The notes: generated by a model from the sequence alone, not told the origin. A stretch of 64,000 nt of DNA from Lysobacter concretionis Ko07 = DSM 16239 (GCF_000768345.1 NZ_AVPS01000004.1:1-64000); one strand, 5' to 3'. Shown: positions 20,917 through 30,942, counted from the first letter of the stretch. Translations and numbers: made by a program.

Positions 20917-21950
20917 GACGCTCCGATGATGCGCGGCTCCGGCTCCAGGGCGACCCCGAAGCGCTCGTGGACCGAACCGGCGATCCGCCGCGCCAGGTCG
21001 AACAGTTGCCGCCCGCTGGCATCGCCGTGGTTGACCAGCACCAGCGCGTGCGAGGCGGCGACGCCGGCATCGCCATCGCGGTGGCCCTTCCAGCCGCAGG
21101 CGTCGATCAGCCACGCGGCCGAGAGCTTGCGGCTGTCGTCATCACCGCCACGGAACACCGGCAGGGCGGCATGTTCACTCGACAGCGCTTCGGCTTTCAG
21201 CGTGGGCACGATCGGGTTCTTGAAGAAGCTGCCGGCGTTGCCGATCACGGCCGGGTCGGGCAGCTTGCGTCGACGGATCGCGATCACCGCCTCGGCGATG
21301 GCGCCGGGCGTGGGGTGGGCAACGCCCATCGCCGCCAGCTCCTCGCCGATACCGGCGTATTCCAGCCGCGGCGTGAACTCCGGCCGCAGTGCGAACTCGA
21401 CCGCGGTGACGATGAACCGGTCCGGCTGCTGCTTGAACACGCTGTCGCGGTAGGCGAACGCGCAGGCATCCCGGTCGAGCCGGTGCCACTGCCCGCGGGC
21501 CGGCTCGAACGCTTCCACCGCGTGGATGAACTCGCGCACTTCCACGCCGTACGCGCCGATGTTCTGGATCGGTGCCGCGCCGACCGTGCCCGGAATCAGG
21601 GCCAGGTTTTCCAGTCCGGCATGGCCGCGGGCGAGGGCGTCGAGGACGAAGCCGTGCCACGGCACGCCGGCATCGGCGCGGAGGATGGTGCCATCGGCAT
21701 CGTTGCGCACCACGCGGGTCTGCCGTCCGGCGAGCACCAGCAGCGGACGCTGCGGATCCTCCACGAACAACACATTGCTGCCGCCACCCAGTACCAGCGG
21801 CGGCTGGCCGGAAAATTCGGGTCGCTCGAACAGTGCCGGCAATGCCGCGGCGTCGGTGACTTCGGCCAGCACGGTGGCACGCGCGCCTACGCCAAGGGTG
21901 TTGCGGGATTGCAGCGCGACGTCGCGAAGGATGCGGACGGCCTGGCTCAT
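20910..21950 (-). CDS. murB: UDP-N-acetylenolpyruvoylglucosamine reductase
   Basis: A 346-residue FAD enzyme that reduces UDP-GlcNAc-enolpyruvate to UDP-MurNAc in peptidoglycan synthesis. The FAD-binding part has NTLGVGARA and [12 protein letters not shown], then [17 protein letters not shown]. The C-terminal part has NAGSFFKNP with the catalytic Ser, and [13 protein letters not shown]. It is the type I (E. coli-like) form. The ATG at 21950 overlaps the pyrD stop as ATGA (21947-21950), and its own stop overlaps the DMT permease start, so translation is coupled on both sides. Confidence 0.96.
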   Translation of the reverse strand: MSQAVRILRDVALQSRNTLGVGARATVLAEVTDAAALPALFERPEFSGQPPLVLGGGSNVLFVEDPQRPLLVLAGRQTRVVRNDADGTILRADAGVPWHGFVLDALARGHAGLENLALIPGTVGAAPIQNIGAYGVEVREFIHAVEAFEPARGQWHRLDRDACAFAYRDSVFKQQPDRFIVTAVEFALRPEFTPRLEYAGIGEELAAMGVAHPTPGAIAEAVIAIRRRKLPDPAVIGNAGSFFKNPIVPTLKAEALSSEHAALPVFRGGDDDSRKLSAAWLIDACGWKGHRDGDAGVAASHALVLVNHGDASGRQLFDLARRIAGSVHERFGVALEPEPRIIGASW

Positions 21951-23005
21951 GCGACCGGCGGCATCGGGCCACGGCTGGGCGAGAACTTGCGGCGGCGGAT
22001 CGCCTCCACGCATTCGTGTATCAGGGCGGGGCCGCGATACACCAGCCCGGAGTAGCACTGCACCAGACTGGCGCCGGCGGCCATCTTGGTCACCGCGTCG
22101 GCACCCGAGAGGATGCCGCCGACCCCGACCAGCGGAATCGACTCGGGCAGGCGGGTGCGCATCATCCTGAGCACGGTGGTCGACGGGCCCATCAGCGGGC
22201 GACCGGACAGTCCACCGGCTTCTTCCGCGCCACGGACGCCTTCGACCGCGATCCGGGACACCGTGGTGTTGGTCGCGATCACGCCATCGACCTCGAGCTC
22301 GCTCAGCACCCGCGCGCAGGCCTCGATGTCGGGGTCGGACAGGTCCGGCGCGATCTTGACCAGCATCGGGATGCGGCGACCGTGCTTGGCCCCCAGTCGC
22401 TCCTGCTCGTCACGCAGGATGCTGACCAGCCGGCGCAGTGCCTGCTCCTCCTGCAACTCGCGCAGGCCGGCGGTGTTGGGCGAGGAGATGTTCACCGTCA
22501 CGTAGTCCGCCAGTTCGTAGACCCGCGACAGGCAGTACATGTAGTCGCCTTCGGCGATCTCGTTCGGCGTTTCCTTGTTCTTGCCGATGTTGATGCCCAG
22601 CAGGCCGCCCTTGCGCTGGGCCCGCTCGACGTTGCGGACCAGTGCGTCGACGCCGGCATTGTTGAATCCCAGCCGGTTGATCACCGCCTGCTGGTCGGGC
22701 AGGCGGAACATGCGCGGCTTCGGATTGCCCGCCTGCGGGCGCGGCGTCACGGTGCCGATCTCGACGAAACCGAACCCCAGCGCCAGCAGCGCGTCGATGT
22801 GTTCGCCGTTCTTGTCCAGCCCGGCCGCCAGTCCGACCGGGTTGGGAAATTCCAGCCCGAAGGCCCGGGTCGGCAACGGCTCGGGCGGCTTGCCCAGCAT
22901 CGCGGTCGCGCCGCTGCGATGGGCCAGCTCGAGCGCCCGCAGACCCAGGTCATGGGCGCGCTCGGCGTCCAGGTTGAACAGCAGCGGACGGGCCAGTCGG
23001 TACAC
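21947..23005 (-). CDS. pyrD: Dihydroorotate dehydrogenase (quinone), class 2
   Basis: A 352-residue FMN enzyme of the inner membrane that oxidises dihydroorotate with quinone in pyrimidine synthesis. The N-terminal helix-rich membrane-binding extension of class 2 enzymes is present, then [54 protein letters not shown] (catalytic Ser region) and [12 protein letters not shown]. It ends in an ATGA overlap with murB and begins 2 bp after the DUF4190 gene, so the three form one operon. Confidence 0.97.
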   Translation of the reverse strand: MYRLARPLLFNLDAERAHDLGLRALELAHRSGATAMLGKPPEPLPTRAFGLEFPNPVGLAAGLDKNGEHIDALLALGFGFVEIGTVTPRPQAGNPKPRMFRLPDQQAVINRLGFNNAGVDALVRNVERAQRKGGLLGINIGKNKETPNEIAEGDYMYCLSRVYELADYVTVNISSPNTAGLRELQEEQALRRLVSILRDEQERLGAKHGRRIPMLVKIAPDLSDPDIEACARVLSELEVDGVIATNTTVSRIAVEGVRGAEEAGGLSGRPLMGPSTTVLRMMRTRLPESIPLVGVGGILSGADAVTKMAAGASLVQCYSGLVYRGPALIHECVEAIRRRKFSPSRGPMPPVA

Positions 23006-23007
23006 GC

Positions 23008-23334
23008 TTATCCCCAGTTGCCGGCCAGTGCCAGGAACGCCGCCAGCCCACCAAAGAACAGCAGTATCGCCAGCACCGCCAGAACGGCGAGGGCGACCAT
23101 CGCGTAGCCCAGTACCAGGCCCGCGATGGCCAGTCCGTCGCCTTCGACGTTGCCGTTGTCGCGACGGATTTCACTGCGGGCAAGGTGTCCGGTGACGATC
23201 GCCACGATGCTGCCCAGCATCGGCAGGACCGTCCAGCCCAGCACGCCGGCGACCAGGCTGATGATGGCCATCGTGCTGGTCCGCCGGCCGTTGCCAGCGG
23301 GCGGCGGCAGGGAGGAAGGGACGGGGCTGTTCAT
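23008..23334 (-). CDS. DUF4190 small membrane protein
   Basis: A 108-residue protein with two hydrophobic hairpin-like segments ([30 protein letters not shown] around residues 23-52, and [30 protein letters not shown] around 67-96, each cited only in position). The [10 protein letters not shown] turn with Gly-rich [11 protein letters not shown] is typical of DUF4190 proteins. The N terminus is Pro/Ser-rich. The family has no defined function. It sits 2 bp before pyrD and 27 bp after the dehydrogenase gene, in the same direction. Confidence 0.82.
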   Translation of the reverse strand: MNSPVPSSLPPPAGNGRRTSTMAIISLVAGVLGWTVLPMLGSIVAIVTGHLARSEIRRDNGNVEGDGLAIAGLVLGYAMVALAVLAVLAILLFFGGLAAFLALAGNWG

Positions 23335-23361
23335 TGGCTGGGCACTCTCGGCCGGAGGAAC

Positions 23362-24894
23362 TTACAGGTCGAACTTGATGCCCTGCGCCAGCGGCAGTTC
23401 GTCGGAGTAGTTGATGGTGTTGGTCTGGCGACGCATGTAGGCGCGCCAGGAGTCCGAACCCGATTCGCGGCCACCGCCGGTTTCCTTCTCGCCACCGAAC
23501 GCACCGCCGATCTCCGCACCCGAGGTGCCGATGTTGACGTTGGCGATGCCGCAGTCCGAACCGCGCGCCGACAGGAACGCCTCGGCCGCCTTCAGGTTCT
23601 CGGTGAAGATCGCCGAGGACAGCCCCTGCGGCACGTCGTTCTGCATCGCGATCGCGTCGTCGAGGTCCTTGAACTTCATCACGTACAGGATCGGCGCGAA
23701 GGTCTCGGTCTGCACCACTTCAGCGTCGTTGGTCAGTCCGGTGATGATGGTCGGCAACACGAAGTTGCCCTTGCGGTCGATCGCCGCGCCGCCGGTAGCG
23801 ACGGTGCCGCCGGCCGCCTTGGCCTTCTCGATCGCGGCCAGATAGCCCTGCACCGCTTCCGGGCTGTTCAGCGGCCCCATCAGGTTGGTCGGGTCGGTCG
23901 GGTCGCCGGTCTTGCCCTCGACCTGCTTGTAGGCGGTGACCAGCTTGGCCAGCACGTCGTCGAAGATCGACTCGTGGATGAACACACGGCGGGTGGTCGT
24001 GCAGCGCTGGCCGGCGGTGCCGACGGCGCCGAAGACAATCGCCGGAATCGCCAGCTTCAGGTCGGCACTGGCATCGACGATCATCGCGTTGTTGCCGCCC
24101 AGCTCCAGCAGCGAGCGGCCCATCCGGCGCGCGACGCGCTCGCCGACATGGCGGCCGACCTTGGTCGAACCGGTGAAGCTGACCAGGTTGATGCGCTTGT
24201 CATCGACGAAGTGCTGGGCCAGCTCGGTGCCGGCGTCGTTGAACAGGAAGAAGATGTCCGGGAAGCCGCCCTTCTTCAGCGCCTCGTTGCAGATCCGGAC
24301 CGCAGCGATTGCCGACAACGGGGTCTTCGGCGACGGCTTCCAGATGGTGATGTTGCCGCAGACCGCGGAGATCAGCGCGTTCCAGGCCCAGACCGCGACC
24401 GGGAAGTTGAACGCCGAGATCACGCCGACGATGCCCAGCGGATGCCACTGCTCGTACATGCGGTGGCCGGGGCGCTCGGAATGCATGGTCAGGCCGTACA
24501 GCTGGCGCGACAGACCGACGGCGAACTCGCCGATGTCGATCATCTCCTGCACTTCGCCGTCGCCTTCCGGCTTGGACTTGCCCATCTCCAGCGCGACCAG
24601 CGAACCCAGTGCGTCCTTGTGCTCGCGCAGCGCATCGGCGCACAGGCGCACGGCCTCGCCACGACGCGGGGCCGGCGTGGTGCGCCAGACCTTGAAGGCG
24701 GCCTGGGCACGCTCGACGATCTGCTCGTACTCCGCCGGGCTGCTGGCATGCACCTTCGCCAGTGCCTCGCCATCGGTCGGGTTGATCGGCTCCAGGACGC
24801 CGGCACCAGTGGCCTTGGACCATTCGCCATTGCCGAGGTAGGTGCCCGATTCGGTGCCGGTCAGGCCGAGCGCGGTGAGGACGGGATGGGTCAT
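23362..24894 (-). CDS. ALDH7-type aldehyde dehydrogenase (AmaB-like)
   Basis: A 510-residue NAD(P)-dependent aldehyde dehydrogenase. [29 protein letters not shown] (with the catalytic Glu) and [12 protein letters not shown] with catalytic Cys298 are all present. The sequence and the C-terminal [16 protein letters not shown] look like the ALDH7A1 (antiquitin)/AmaB group, which oxidises alpha-aminoadipic semialdehyde in lysine breakdown. The ATG at 24894 follows CAGGAGATTTCC, a strong Shine-Dalgarno. No other lysine catabolic gene is adjacent, so the substrate is inferred from family resemblance. Confidence 0.92.
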   Translation of the reverse strand: MTHPVLTALGLTGTESGTYLGNGEWSKATGAGVLEPINPTDGEALAKVHASSPAEYEQIVERAQAAFKVWRTTPAPRRGEAVRLCADALREHKDALGSLVALEMGKSKPEGDGEVQEMIDIGEFAVGLSRQLYGLTMHSERPGHRMYEQWHPLGIVGVISAFNFPVAVWAWNALISAVCGNITIWKPSPKTPLSAIAAVRICNEALKKGGFPDIFFLFNDAGTELAQHFVDDKRINLVSFTGSTKVGRHVGERVARRMGRSLLELGGNNAMIVDASADLKLAIPAIVFGAVGTAGQRCTTTRRVFIHESIFDDVLAKLVTAYKQVEGKTGDPTDPTNLMGPLNSPEAVQGYLAAIEKAKAAGGTVATGGAAIDRKGNFVLPTIITGLTNDAEVVQTETFAPILYVMKFKDLDDAIAMQNDVPQGLSSAIFTENLKAAEAFLSARGSDCGIANVNIGTSGAEIGGAFGGEKETGGGRESGSDSWRAYMRRQTNTINYSDELPLAQGIKFDL

Positions 24895-25010
24895 GGAAAT
24901 CTCCTGTTGATGATGCGTATGGACGCTGCCAAGGGGCGAACGGCCGCACAAAAGAAGCAGCGCGAACCCCTGCGTGAAACCCCTGCCAATGGCACGCGAC
25001 AAGTGCGTGG

Positions 25011-25084
25011 TGACCCCGACACGATTCGAACGTGTGACCTGTCCCTTAGGAGGGGACCGCTCTATCCAGCTGAGCTACGGGGCC
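25011..25084 (-). tRNA. tRNA-Arg (anticodon CCU)
   Basis: A complete cloverleaf read on the minus strand. The acceptor is GGCCCCG / CGGGGTC with one G-U pair; the D arm is GCTCAGCTGGATAGAGC; the anticodon stem GTCCC/GGGAC encloses CTCCTAA with anticodon CCT; the T loop is TTCGAAT. CCA is encoded (25008-25010). It decodes AGG, a rare codon in a genome of this GC content. Confidence 0.97.
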
Positions 25085-25169
25085 AATGACGGAATTATCG
25101 CAGGAACTGTCGGCGATGGCCCGCCGGGACCGGGAGGGGAATGGAAAAGCAGCCGCTGGGCCGGCCAAC

Positions 25170-25198
25170 AAAAAGGGCCGGACGCAAGTCCAGCCCTT
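25170..25198 (-). terminator. Rho-independent terminator after tRNA-Ala
   Basis: On the minus strand, AAGGGCTGGAC / GTCCGGCCCTT (one G-U pair, 4-nt loop) is followed by TTTTTG. It lies 12 bp beyond the tRNA-Ala CCA end and separates that tRNA from tRNA-Arg, so the two tRNAs may be transcribed separately. Confidence 0.85.
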
Positions 25199-25212
25199 CC
25201 TGCAATTCATGG

Positions 25213-25285
25213 TGGAGCGGAGGGGGATCGAACCCCTGACCTCCACGATGCGAACGTGGCGCTCTCCCAGCTGAGCTACCGCCCC
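25213..25285 (-). tRNA. tRNA-Ala (anticodon CGC)
   Basis: A cloverleaf on the minus strand with acceptor GGGGCGG / CCGCTCC. This includes the G3-U70 pair that marks alanine tRNAs. The anticodon stem CCACG/CGTGG encloses TTCGCAT, anticodon CGC, decoding GCG. The T arm AGGGG-TTCGATC-CCCCT and encoded CCA (25210-25212) are present. It lies 41 bp downstream of rnd on the same strand. Confidence 0.97.
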
Positions 25286-25326
25286 ATGAAAGCGTGGACA
25301 AGTCTAGCGACGGTGGTCCGCCAGCG

Positions 25327-26484
25327 CTAGTGTTTTTCTTCGATCAGCGGCGCGAGGACGGGTTCGAGAACTTCGCGGCGCCAGCCGGCGAGGGCGTCGG
25401 GCCATTGGCCGTGGTCGAGCAGGCTTTCCAGATGGCGGCGCGAAGCGAGTATGCCGTCGGACAATCCGAGCTCGGCGCTGCGTGCGGCGACCGCGTCCTG
25501 CAACCGGCGCAGACGGTTCTTGTCGCGCTTCTCGGCAATCCCGGCGTCGGGCGCATCGGCTTCGTCGGGCAGGGCGGTGGTGAGTGCCTGCCAGATCGCG
25601 TCGCCCAGTTTGCGGGGCGCCTTGGGATGGGCATCCAGCTCGCGCTGCAGCGCCTGCCGGTCGGCCGGAAGCTTGCGCGCCAGGGTGACCGCCAACTCGT
25701 TGTCGAGGATCCAGCTGCGCGGGCGGTCGCTCTCACGGGCGTAAGCCTCGCGCCAGCGCAGCAGACGCACCAGATGGCGCTGGGCCATGGCATCGAGGAA
25801 CTGGGCGTTGCGCATCGACAGGTGCGGCCAGCGTTCGATGCCGTCGTCGCCGGCGTTCGCAACGGTGCGGGCGGCATCGCTGGCCAGCCATTCGCGCCGA
25901 CCCAGCTGGCCCAGCATGCCGTCGAGCACGTCGTTCAGTTCGAACAGGTGGCGCACGTCGTCGGCCGCGTATTCCAGCTGGGCCGGTGACAGCGGCCGAC
26001 GCAGCCAGTCCGAGCGGGTCTCGCCCTTGGCCAGCGCAATGCCGGTGATGCTCTCCACCAGTTTCTGGTAACCCATTCCGCTGCCGACGCCGGCCAGTGC
26101 CGCCGCCAGCTGGGTATCGAACAGCGGACGCGGCACCACGCCGCAGGAGTGCTTGAACGCGACCAGGTCCTCGCTGGGACTGTGCATGACTTTCAGGATC
26201 GTCTCGTCCGCGAGGATTGGTGCGAACGCCTCGTTGATTCCCGGCGCGAGCGTGTCCACGAGCAGGATTTCGGTGGCGTCGCCGCGCTCAAGGGCGATCT
26301 GCAGCAGCGCCAGTTGCGGCCAATAGGTGCGCTCGCGGATGAACTCGGTATCCAGGCCGATGCGCGCGGGGCGGTGGGCGAGGCGGGCGGTGAGTTCGGC
26401 CGGGTCCGCGATCCACGCGGGGGAGAGCGGAGCGGCGCTGGACGAAGCCGGACTTGAAGTGGTGGTTGAGGCTGGATTTGTCAC
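25327..26484 (-). CDS. rnd: Ribonuclease D
   Basis: A 3'-5' exoribonuclease of the DEDD family acting in tRNA 3'-end maturation. The exonuclease motifs are IGLDTEFIRE (Exo I, DxE), MHSPSEDLVAFKH (Exo II) and LEYAADDVRHLFEL (Exo III, YxxxD). An HRDC domain follows (RNAQFLDAMAQRHLVRLLRWRE onward, cited by its start). Family similarity begins at PAWIADPAEL, but no ATG lies just before it. The GTG at 26484 gives 385 residues with a ~25-residue Ser/Thr/Ala-rich head and is my preferred start, without a clear Shine-Dalgarno. Two tRNA genes lie downstream, on the same strand. Confidence 0.9.
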   Translation of the reverse strand: MTNPASTTTSSPASSSAAPLSPAWIADPAELTARLAHRPARIGLDTEFIRERTYWPQLALLQIALERGDATEILLVDTLAPGINEAFAPILADETILKVMHSPSEDLVAFKHSCGVVPRPLFDTQLAAALAGVGSGMGYQKLVESITGIALAKGETRSDWLRRPLSPAQLEYAADDVRHLFELNDVLDGMLGQLGRREWLASDAARTVANAGDDGIERWPHLSMRNAQFLDAMAQRHLVRLLRWREAYARESDRPRSWILDNELAVTLARKLPADRQALQRELDAHPKAPRKLGDAIWQALTTALPDEADAPDAGIAEKRDKNRLRRLQDAVAARSAELGLSDGILASRRHLESLLDHGQWPDALAGWRREVLEPVLAPLIEEKH

Positions 26485-26590
26485 GTGGGATCGGTCGGAG
26501 ACGGAGGTTGCCGCGACGGGCGACAATAGCCTATTTTCGGCCTGCCCTTCCGGGTGCGGCCCCCGCAACGCCAACAGGCAGGGAGGACGA

Positions 26591-28489
26591 TTGCATTCAC
26601 GACCCCCAGTGATATTGCCGCCACAGCCGCCCAGGCGAAGCCATCCGACGGGGCGCGCGGGCCTGAGTGCGGCGCTCGCGCTCGCGGTGCTGTTGGCGGC
26701 ATGTTCCCGCCCGCCGGACGAGACGCCGGACACGGCCCAGGGTGACGTCAGCGAAGCGCGTGCGCCGGTCGTGACCATCGGCGAGGACCAGGAGGTGCCG
26801 GTCTGGCGCGCACCGGATGTCGAAGTCGATGCGGAAAACATCGCCGGACTGAAACAGCAGGCGGCCGAGGCGCTGGAAGCCGGCGAGTTGTTCGGCAGCG
26901 ATGACGATGCGATTCCGTTGTACATGGCGCTGCAGCAGCAAGCGCCCACCGATGCCGAGGTTTCCGCCGGCCTCGATCACGCCTTGGAGGCGTTGCTGGC
27001 ACGGGGTGAGCTCGCCTTGGCCGATGTCGATGCCGATCCCGCGCAGTTGCGCAGTGCCCACGAGATCGCCGCGGTGGCACGCACCGTGGCGCCGGCCGAC
27101 CCGCGCGTCGCCGCCTGGCTGGGCCGGCTGGATCTGGTCGACCAGGCGCAGCAGGCCAGTCTGCGCGGCGAGCGCGCCCTGAACGACGGCCAGATCGGCG
27201 AGGACGGAAAAAAGGACGGCGCGATCGCCTATTTCCGCGAGGCGCTGGCAATACGGCCGCACGATGCCCGTGCGACGCAAGGGCTGGCGGCGGCCGAGAG
27301 CGGGCTGATCCGCCGGGCGGAAATTGCCGCCGGCAAAGACGACTACACCGAGGCCGACATGTGGCTGGAGAAGGCCGCCTCGGTGCGGCCGCAACTCGAT
27401 ACGGTCGCGCAGGCCCGCACGCGCATTGCCCGCATGCGCGGGGCGAGAGTGAGCAGCCTGCGTGACGAGGGCATCGTTGCGTTGGCGCATGAGGGCGGCA
27501 TCGATACCGCACGGGAACATCTGGCGACCTTGTTGCGGATTGCACCCGCGGCGGATCCGGCGGCGATCGAGTTGCGCGAACGCATCGAGTTGGCCAGCCA
27601 TTACGGACTGTTCCGGCCGGGTCAGGCGTTTACCGAGGCGCTGCGTCAGGGGGGACGGGGCCCGGAGCTGGTGGTCATCCCGCACGGCGCCTTCCGGATG
27701 GGGGCGGACGCCCGCGAAGCCGGCTCCAGCGATGCCGAACGGCCCACACGCAATGTCCGTTTCGATCGTGGGCTGGCCGTGGCGCGACACGAGGTCACGG
27801 TCGGCGAGTTCCGGCGCTTCGTGACCGCCACCGCGTACCGGACGCGGGCGGACCGGCGCGGCTATTCCACCGTCTATGACGAACGCAGCGGCAACCTGGT
27901 GCGTCGCAACGGGGTCGACTGGCGGTCGGACTATGCCGGCGCTCCGGCAGGCGACCATCTGCCGGTGGTCCACGTCAGCGCCAAGGACGCGCAGGCCTAC
28001 GCGCAATGGTTGTCCGACCAGACCGGCCAGCACTACCGGCTGCCCAGCGAGGCGGAGTTCGAATACATGCTGCGCGCAGGCAGCCCGGGCCCGTTCCCCT
28101 GGGGCGCGGGCGGGCCGCCGGAGGACGCCGGCAACTTCACCGGTGCGCTCGATGAATCCCCCAGTGGCAGGCATTGGCGCAATGCTTTCGCAGATTACGG
28201 CGATGGTGCCTGGGGACCGGCGCGGGTCGGCTCGTACGCGGCGAATGCATACGGCCTTCACGACCTGAGCGGCAACGTCAGCGAATGGGTTGCGGACTGC
28301 TGGCACAGCAATTACCGACGTGCGCCTTCCGATGGCAAGGCCTGGATCAATCCGGGTTGCCAGGAGCGGGTGGTGCGCGGTGGTTCGTGGGCGAGCTCGC
28401 CCCAGCAGACCCGTTCGGCATGGCGGTTGGGCAGCGATGTGGATACCACCAACGCTCGGGTCGGTTTCCGTGTCGTGCGCGAGATCTGA
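26591..28489 (+). CDS. Lipoprotein with C-terminal FGE/SUMF-like domain
   Basis: A 632-residue envelope protein. I chose the TTG at 26591 because GGGAGG lies 4 bp upstream and because it puts a signal peptide with lipobox LLAAC directly at the N terminus (Cys38). Residues ~75-340 are helical, Ala/Glu-rich and repeat-like, suggesting TPR-type repeats. Residues ~355-632 form an FGE/SUMF-like domain: FRMGADAREAGSSDAERP, HLPVVHVSAKDAQAYAQWL, YRLPSEAEFEYMLRAG, DLSGNVSEWVADCW and VRGGSWAS. The Cys pair that forms the copper site of true FGE is absent after RGGSW. It is divergent from rnd. It is the closest relative in the window of the C-terminal domain of the kinase at 13497-15491. Confidence 0.85.
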   Translation: MHSRPPVILPPQPPRRSHPTGRAGLSAALALAVLLAACSRPPDETPDTAQGDVSEARAPVVTIGEDQEVPVWRAPDVEVDAENIAGLKQQAAEALEAGELFGSDDDAIPLYMALQQQAPTDAEVSAGLDHALEALLARGELALADVDADPAQLRSAHEIAAVARTVAPADPRVAAWLGRLDLVDQAQQASLRGERALNDGQIGEDGKKDGAIAYFREALAIRPHDARATQGLAAAESGLIRRAEIAAGKDDYTEADMWLEKAASVRPQLDTVAQARTRIARMRGARVSSLRDEGIVALAHEGGIDTAREHLATLLRIAPAADPAAIELRERIELASHYGLFRPGQAFTEALRQGGRGPELVVIPHGAFRMGADAREAGSSDAERPTRNVRFDRGLAVARHEVTVGEFRRFVTATAYRTRADRRGYSTVYDERSGNLVRRNGVDWRSDYAGAPAGDHLPVVHVSAKDAQAYAQWLSDQTGQHYRLPSEAEFEYMLRAGSPGPFPWGAGGPPEDAGNFTGALDESPSGRHWRNAFADYGDGAWGPARVGSYAANAYGLHDLSGNVSEWVADCWHSNYRRAPSDGKAWINPGCQERVVRGGSWASSPQQTRSAWRLGSDVDTTNARVGFRVVREI

Positions 28490-28582
28490 TCCCGGCCATG
28501 GCAACGGGTGTCCGCCTGCCAGCGGTCCCGGGTCGTGCCGGCTCACAGTGGCAACAGGTGGCAGACAGATGAGGAGCATGGG

Positions 28583-29503
28583 ATGAACACCAGTCGCATG
28601 GGCGGTTCCCCGCAGCCGCGCCGGGGTCGGGGCGGCGGTTTCCGCTGGTGGATCCTGCTGCTGTTTGCCGGCTACGCGGCATGGCAATGGTTCGGCTCGG
28701 CCCAGACCGATCCATACACCGGCGAGACGGCGCACTACGGTGCCAGCGCCGCTGAAGAAGTCCAGCTGGGCGCGCAGGCCTACCAGCAGGTGCTCGGCGA
28801 TGCCCAGATGCAGGGTGCACTGTTGCCAGCCGATGCACCGGCCAGCCAGCAGGTCCGTGCCATCGCCCAACGGCTGGTCGCCACGGTGCCGGAAGTCACC
28901 GCGGACCTTGCGGCCCGTCATCAGCAGCAGGCGCCGACCTCATACCGCGATTTCCAGTGGGACGTCAGCGTGATCCAGTCCGACGAGGCCAATGCGTTCT
29001 GCCTGCCGGGCGGCAAGATGGCGGTCTACACCGGCCTGTTGCCGGTGACGCAGACACCCGATGGGTTGGCCGTGGTGATGGGTCATGAAATCGCCCACGC
29101 CCTGCTGCGGCACGGTTCGCAGCGCATGGCCCAGCAGAACCTGGTGCAGATGGGCCAGATGGCGGCCGGCATGGCAGTGGGAGGAATGGACCCGCAGCAA
29201 CAGCAGGCCGTGATGGCTGCGCTGGGCGTGGGTGCGCAATACGGCCTTATCCTGCCGTACGGGCGCAACCACGAAACCCAGGCCGACCAGGTCGGCCTGA
29301 TGCTGGCGGCCGCAGCCTGCTACGACCCCCGCGCCGCCATACCGCTGTGGGAACGCATGGCGCAACTGGGTGGCGGTTCGCGGCCGCCGGAATTCGCCTC
29401 CACCCACCCCGATCCCGCCAACCGTATCCAGACCTTGCAGGCCCTGATGCCGGAGGCGCTGGGTTTCTATCAGAAGTATTGCGAAGGGCAGGCGCCGCGG
29501 TAG
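28583..29503 (+). CDS. M48 family metalloprotease
   Basis: A 306-residue zinc protease with one N-terminal membrane anchor (FRWWILLLFAGYAAW, ~20-36) and an Oma1/LoiP-like M48 domain. The zinc motif HEIAH is at 168-172, and the third ligand Glu is in NHETQADQVGLMLAA. The C-terminal STHPDPANRI is typical of the family. I chose the ATG at 28583 because GAGGAG lies 6 bp before it. The active site would face the periplasm. It follows the FGE-like lipoprotein gene by 93 bp and probably has a role in envelope quality control. Confidence 0.92.
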   Translation: MNTSRMGGSPQPRRGRGGGFRWWILLLFAGYAAWQWFGSAQTDPYTGETAHYGASAAEEVQLGAQAYQQVLGDAQMQGALLPADAPASQQVRAIAQRLVATVPEVTADLAARHQQQAPTSYRDFQWDVSVIQSDEANAFCLPGGKMAVYTGLLPVTQTPDGLAVVMGHEIAHALLRHGSQRMAQQNLVQMGQMAAGMAVGGMDPQQQQAVMAALGVGAQYGLILPYGRNHETQADQVGLMLAAAACYDPRAAIPLWERMAQLGGGSRPPEFASTHPDPANRIQTLQALMPEALGFYQKYCEGQAPR

Positions 29504-29596
29504 GCGGCAAGCCGGATCACGGTCGGTGCCAATGGTCGGGCTGCAGGCATTGCCTTCATCAACCGGCAGCGATCGGATGAATTTCCCGTAGTCGCC

Positions 29597-30079
29597 TCAG
29601 GATTTGCTGTCGGGCTTCTTGCCCGGTGTGCGGGTCTGGCCGACGTTGCCGGCGAGGTTCTGCTGGAATTCCTTCCACATCGTCATGTTGCGCTCGGTGA
29701 GCTGGTTCATCATCGCCCAGGGCGTCTGGCCGAGCATGTTGCCCATCTGTTTGCGGAACTGCTGTTGCTGGTCGAGGAAGGCCTGCATCGACTGCTCCAG
29801 GTAGCTGCCCATGTAGCCCTGCAGCGAGTCGCCGTAGAACCGGATGATCTGGCTGAGCAGCTGGGTGGACAGCATCGGTTCGCCGTCCTGCTCGTGCTCG
29901 GTGATGATCTGCAGCAGCACCTGCCGGGTGAGGTCCTCGCCCGAGCGCGCGTCGACCACTTCGAAATCCTCGCCATCGACGATCAACTGCCGCACGTCCT
30001 CGATCGTGATGTAGCTCGAGATCTGGGTGTCGTAGAGACGGCGGTTGGGGTATTTCTTGATGACTCGCTTCGATGACAT
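29597..30079 (-). CDS. phaR: Polyhydroxyalkanoate synthesis repressor PhaR
   Basis: A 160-residue DNA-binding protein. The N-terminal PHB-accumulation regulator domain is evident (RVIKKYPNRRLYDTQ, then SYITIEDVRQLI), followed by a Gln/Met-rich helical part (QGYMGSYLEQSMQAFLDQQ). PhaR proteins repress phasin and their own genes and bind PHA granules. It lies 85 bp downstream of phaB on the same strand, a usual pairing. No PHA synthase gene is in the window. Confidence 0.94.
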   Translation of the reverse strand: MSSKRVIKKYPNRRLYDTQISSYITIEDVRQLIVDGEDFEVVDARSGEDLTRQVLLQIITEHEQDGEPMLSTQLLSQIIRFYGDSLQGYMGSYLEQSMQAFLDQQQQFRKQMGNMLGQTPWAMMNQLTERNMTMWKEFQQNLAGNVGQTRTPGKKPDSKS

Positions 30080-30164
30080 GGGACACAGGACCTGAAGCCA
30101 TGATGCCCTGCAGCATGGCTTAGGCCGTGGGGGCTTGCAACAGCGCCCGCTTGTGCCTGCCGGC

Positions 30165-30905
30165 TTACCAGCCCATGTATTGGCCGCCGTTTGCGGACAG
30201 GTTCGCGCCGGTGATCCAGCCGGCTTCCTCGGGGATGAAAAAGCTCACCGCGTAGGCGATTTCCTCCGGGGTGCCGAGGCGTCCGGTGGGAATCTGGGCG
30301 ACGATTTTCTCGCGGATATCCTCGGGCACCGCCATCACCATGTCGGTGCCGATGTAGCCAGGGGAGACGGTGTTGACGGTGATGCCGAACCTGGCGTTTT
30401 CCTGCGCGAGCGAGATGGTGAAGCCGTGCATGCCGGCCTTCGCCGCCGCGTAGTTGGCCTGGCCGTACTGGCCTTTCTGGCCGTTGATCGAACTGATCTG
30501 GACGATCCGGCCCCACTTGCGCTGGCGCATGCCCTCGATCACCGGGCGGGTGACGTTGAAACAGGAGTTCAGGTTGGTGCTGATGACGTCGTTCCATTGC
30601 TGCGGGGTCATCTTGTGGAACGTCGAGTCGCGGGTGATGCCGGCGTTGTTGATCAGGATGTCGACCGGCCCGAGCTGGCGTTCGACCTCGGCCACCATGG
30701 CTTCACCCTGCTCGGCGGAGGACACGTCGCCCAACGCGAGGGTGATGTCGTAGCCGGCGTCCCTCATGCTGGCCTGCCAGGCGCGGCCGCGGGCTTCGTC
30801 GCGGAAGTTCGTCGCGACCCTGTGCCCCATGTCGTGCAACCGCTTGACGATCGAGGTGCCGATACCGCCGGTGCCGCCGGTGACCAACGCGATACGTGCC
30901 TGCAT
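30165..30905 (-). CDS. phaB: Acetoacetyl-CoA reductase
   Basis: A 246-residue short-chain dehydrogenase that reduces acetoacetyl-CoA to (R)-3-hydroxybutyryl-CoA with NADPH for polyhydroxybutyrate synthesis. The cofactor loop TGGTGGIGTSI, NNAG, the catalytic Ser (ISSINGQKGQYGQ) and YAAAK are present. Two ATGs are possible. The inner one (30905) sits 6 bp after AGGAG, while the outer (30911) abuts it, so I chose the inner; this gives the standard family length. It is co-directional with phaR, which it precedes. Confidence 0.95.
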   Translation of the reverse strand: MQARIALVTGGTGGIGTSIVKRLHDMGHRVATNFRDEARGRAWQASMRDAGYDITLALGDVSSAEQGEAMVAEVERQLGPVDILINNAGITRDSTFHKMTPQQWNDVISTNLNSCFNVTRPVIEGMRQRKWGRIVQISSINGQKGQYGQANYAAAKAGMHGFTISLAQENARFGITVNTVSPGYIGTDMVMAVPEDIREKIVAQIPTGRLGTPEEIAYAVSFFIPEEAGWITGANLSANGGQYMGW

Positions 30906-30942
30906 GTCCATCTCCTGATGATTGCGGTGTTTGGTCCGTGCC

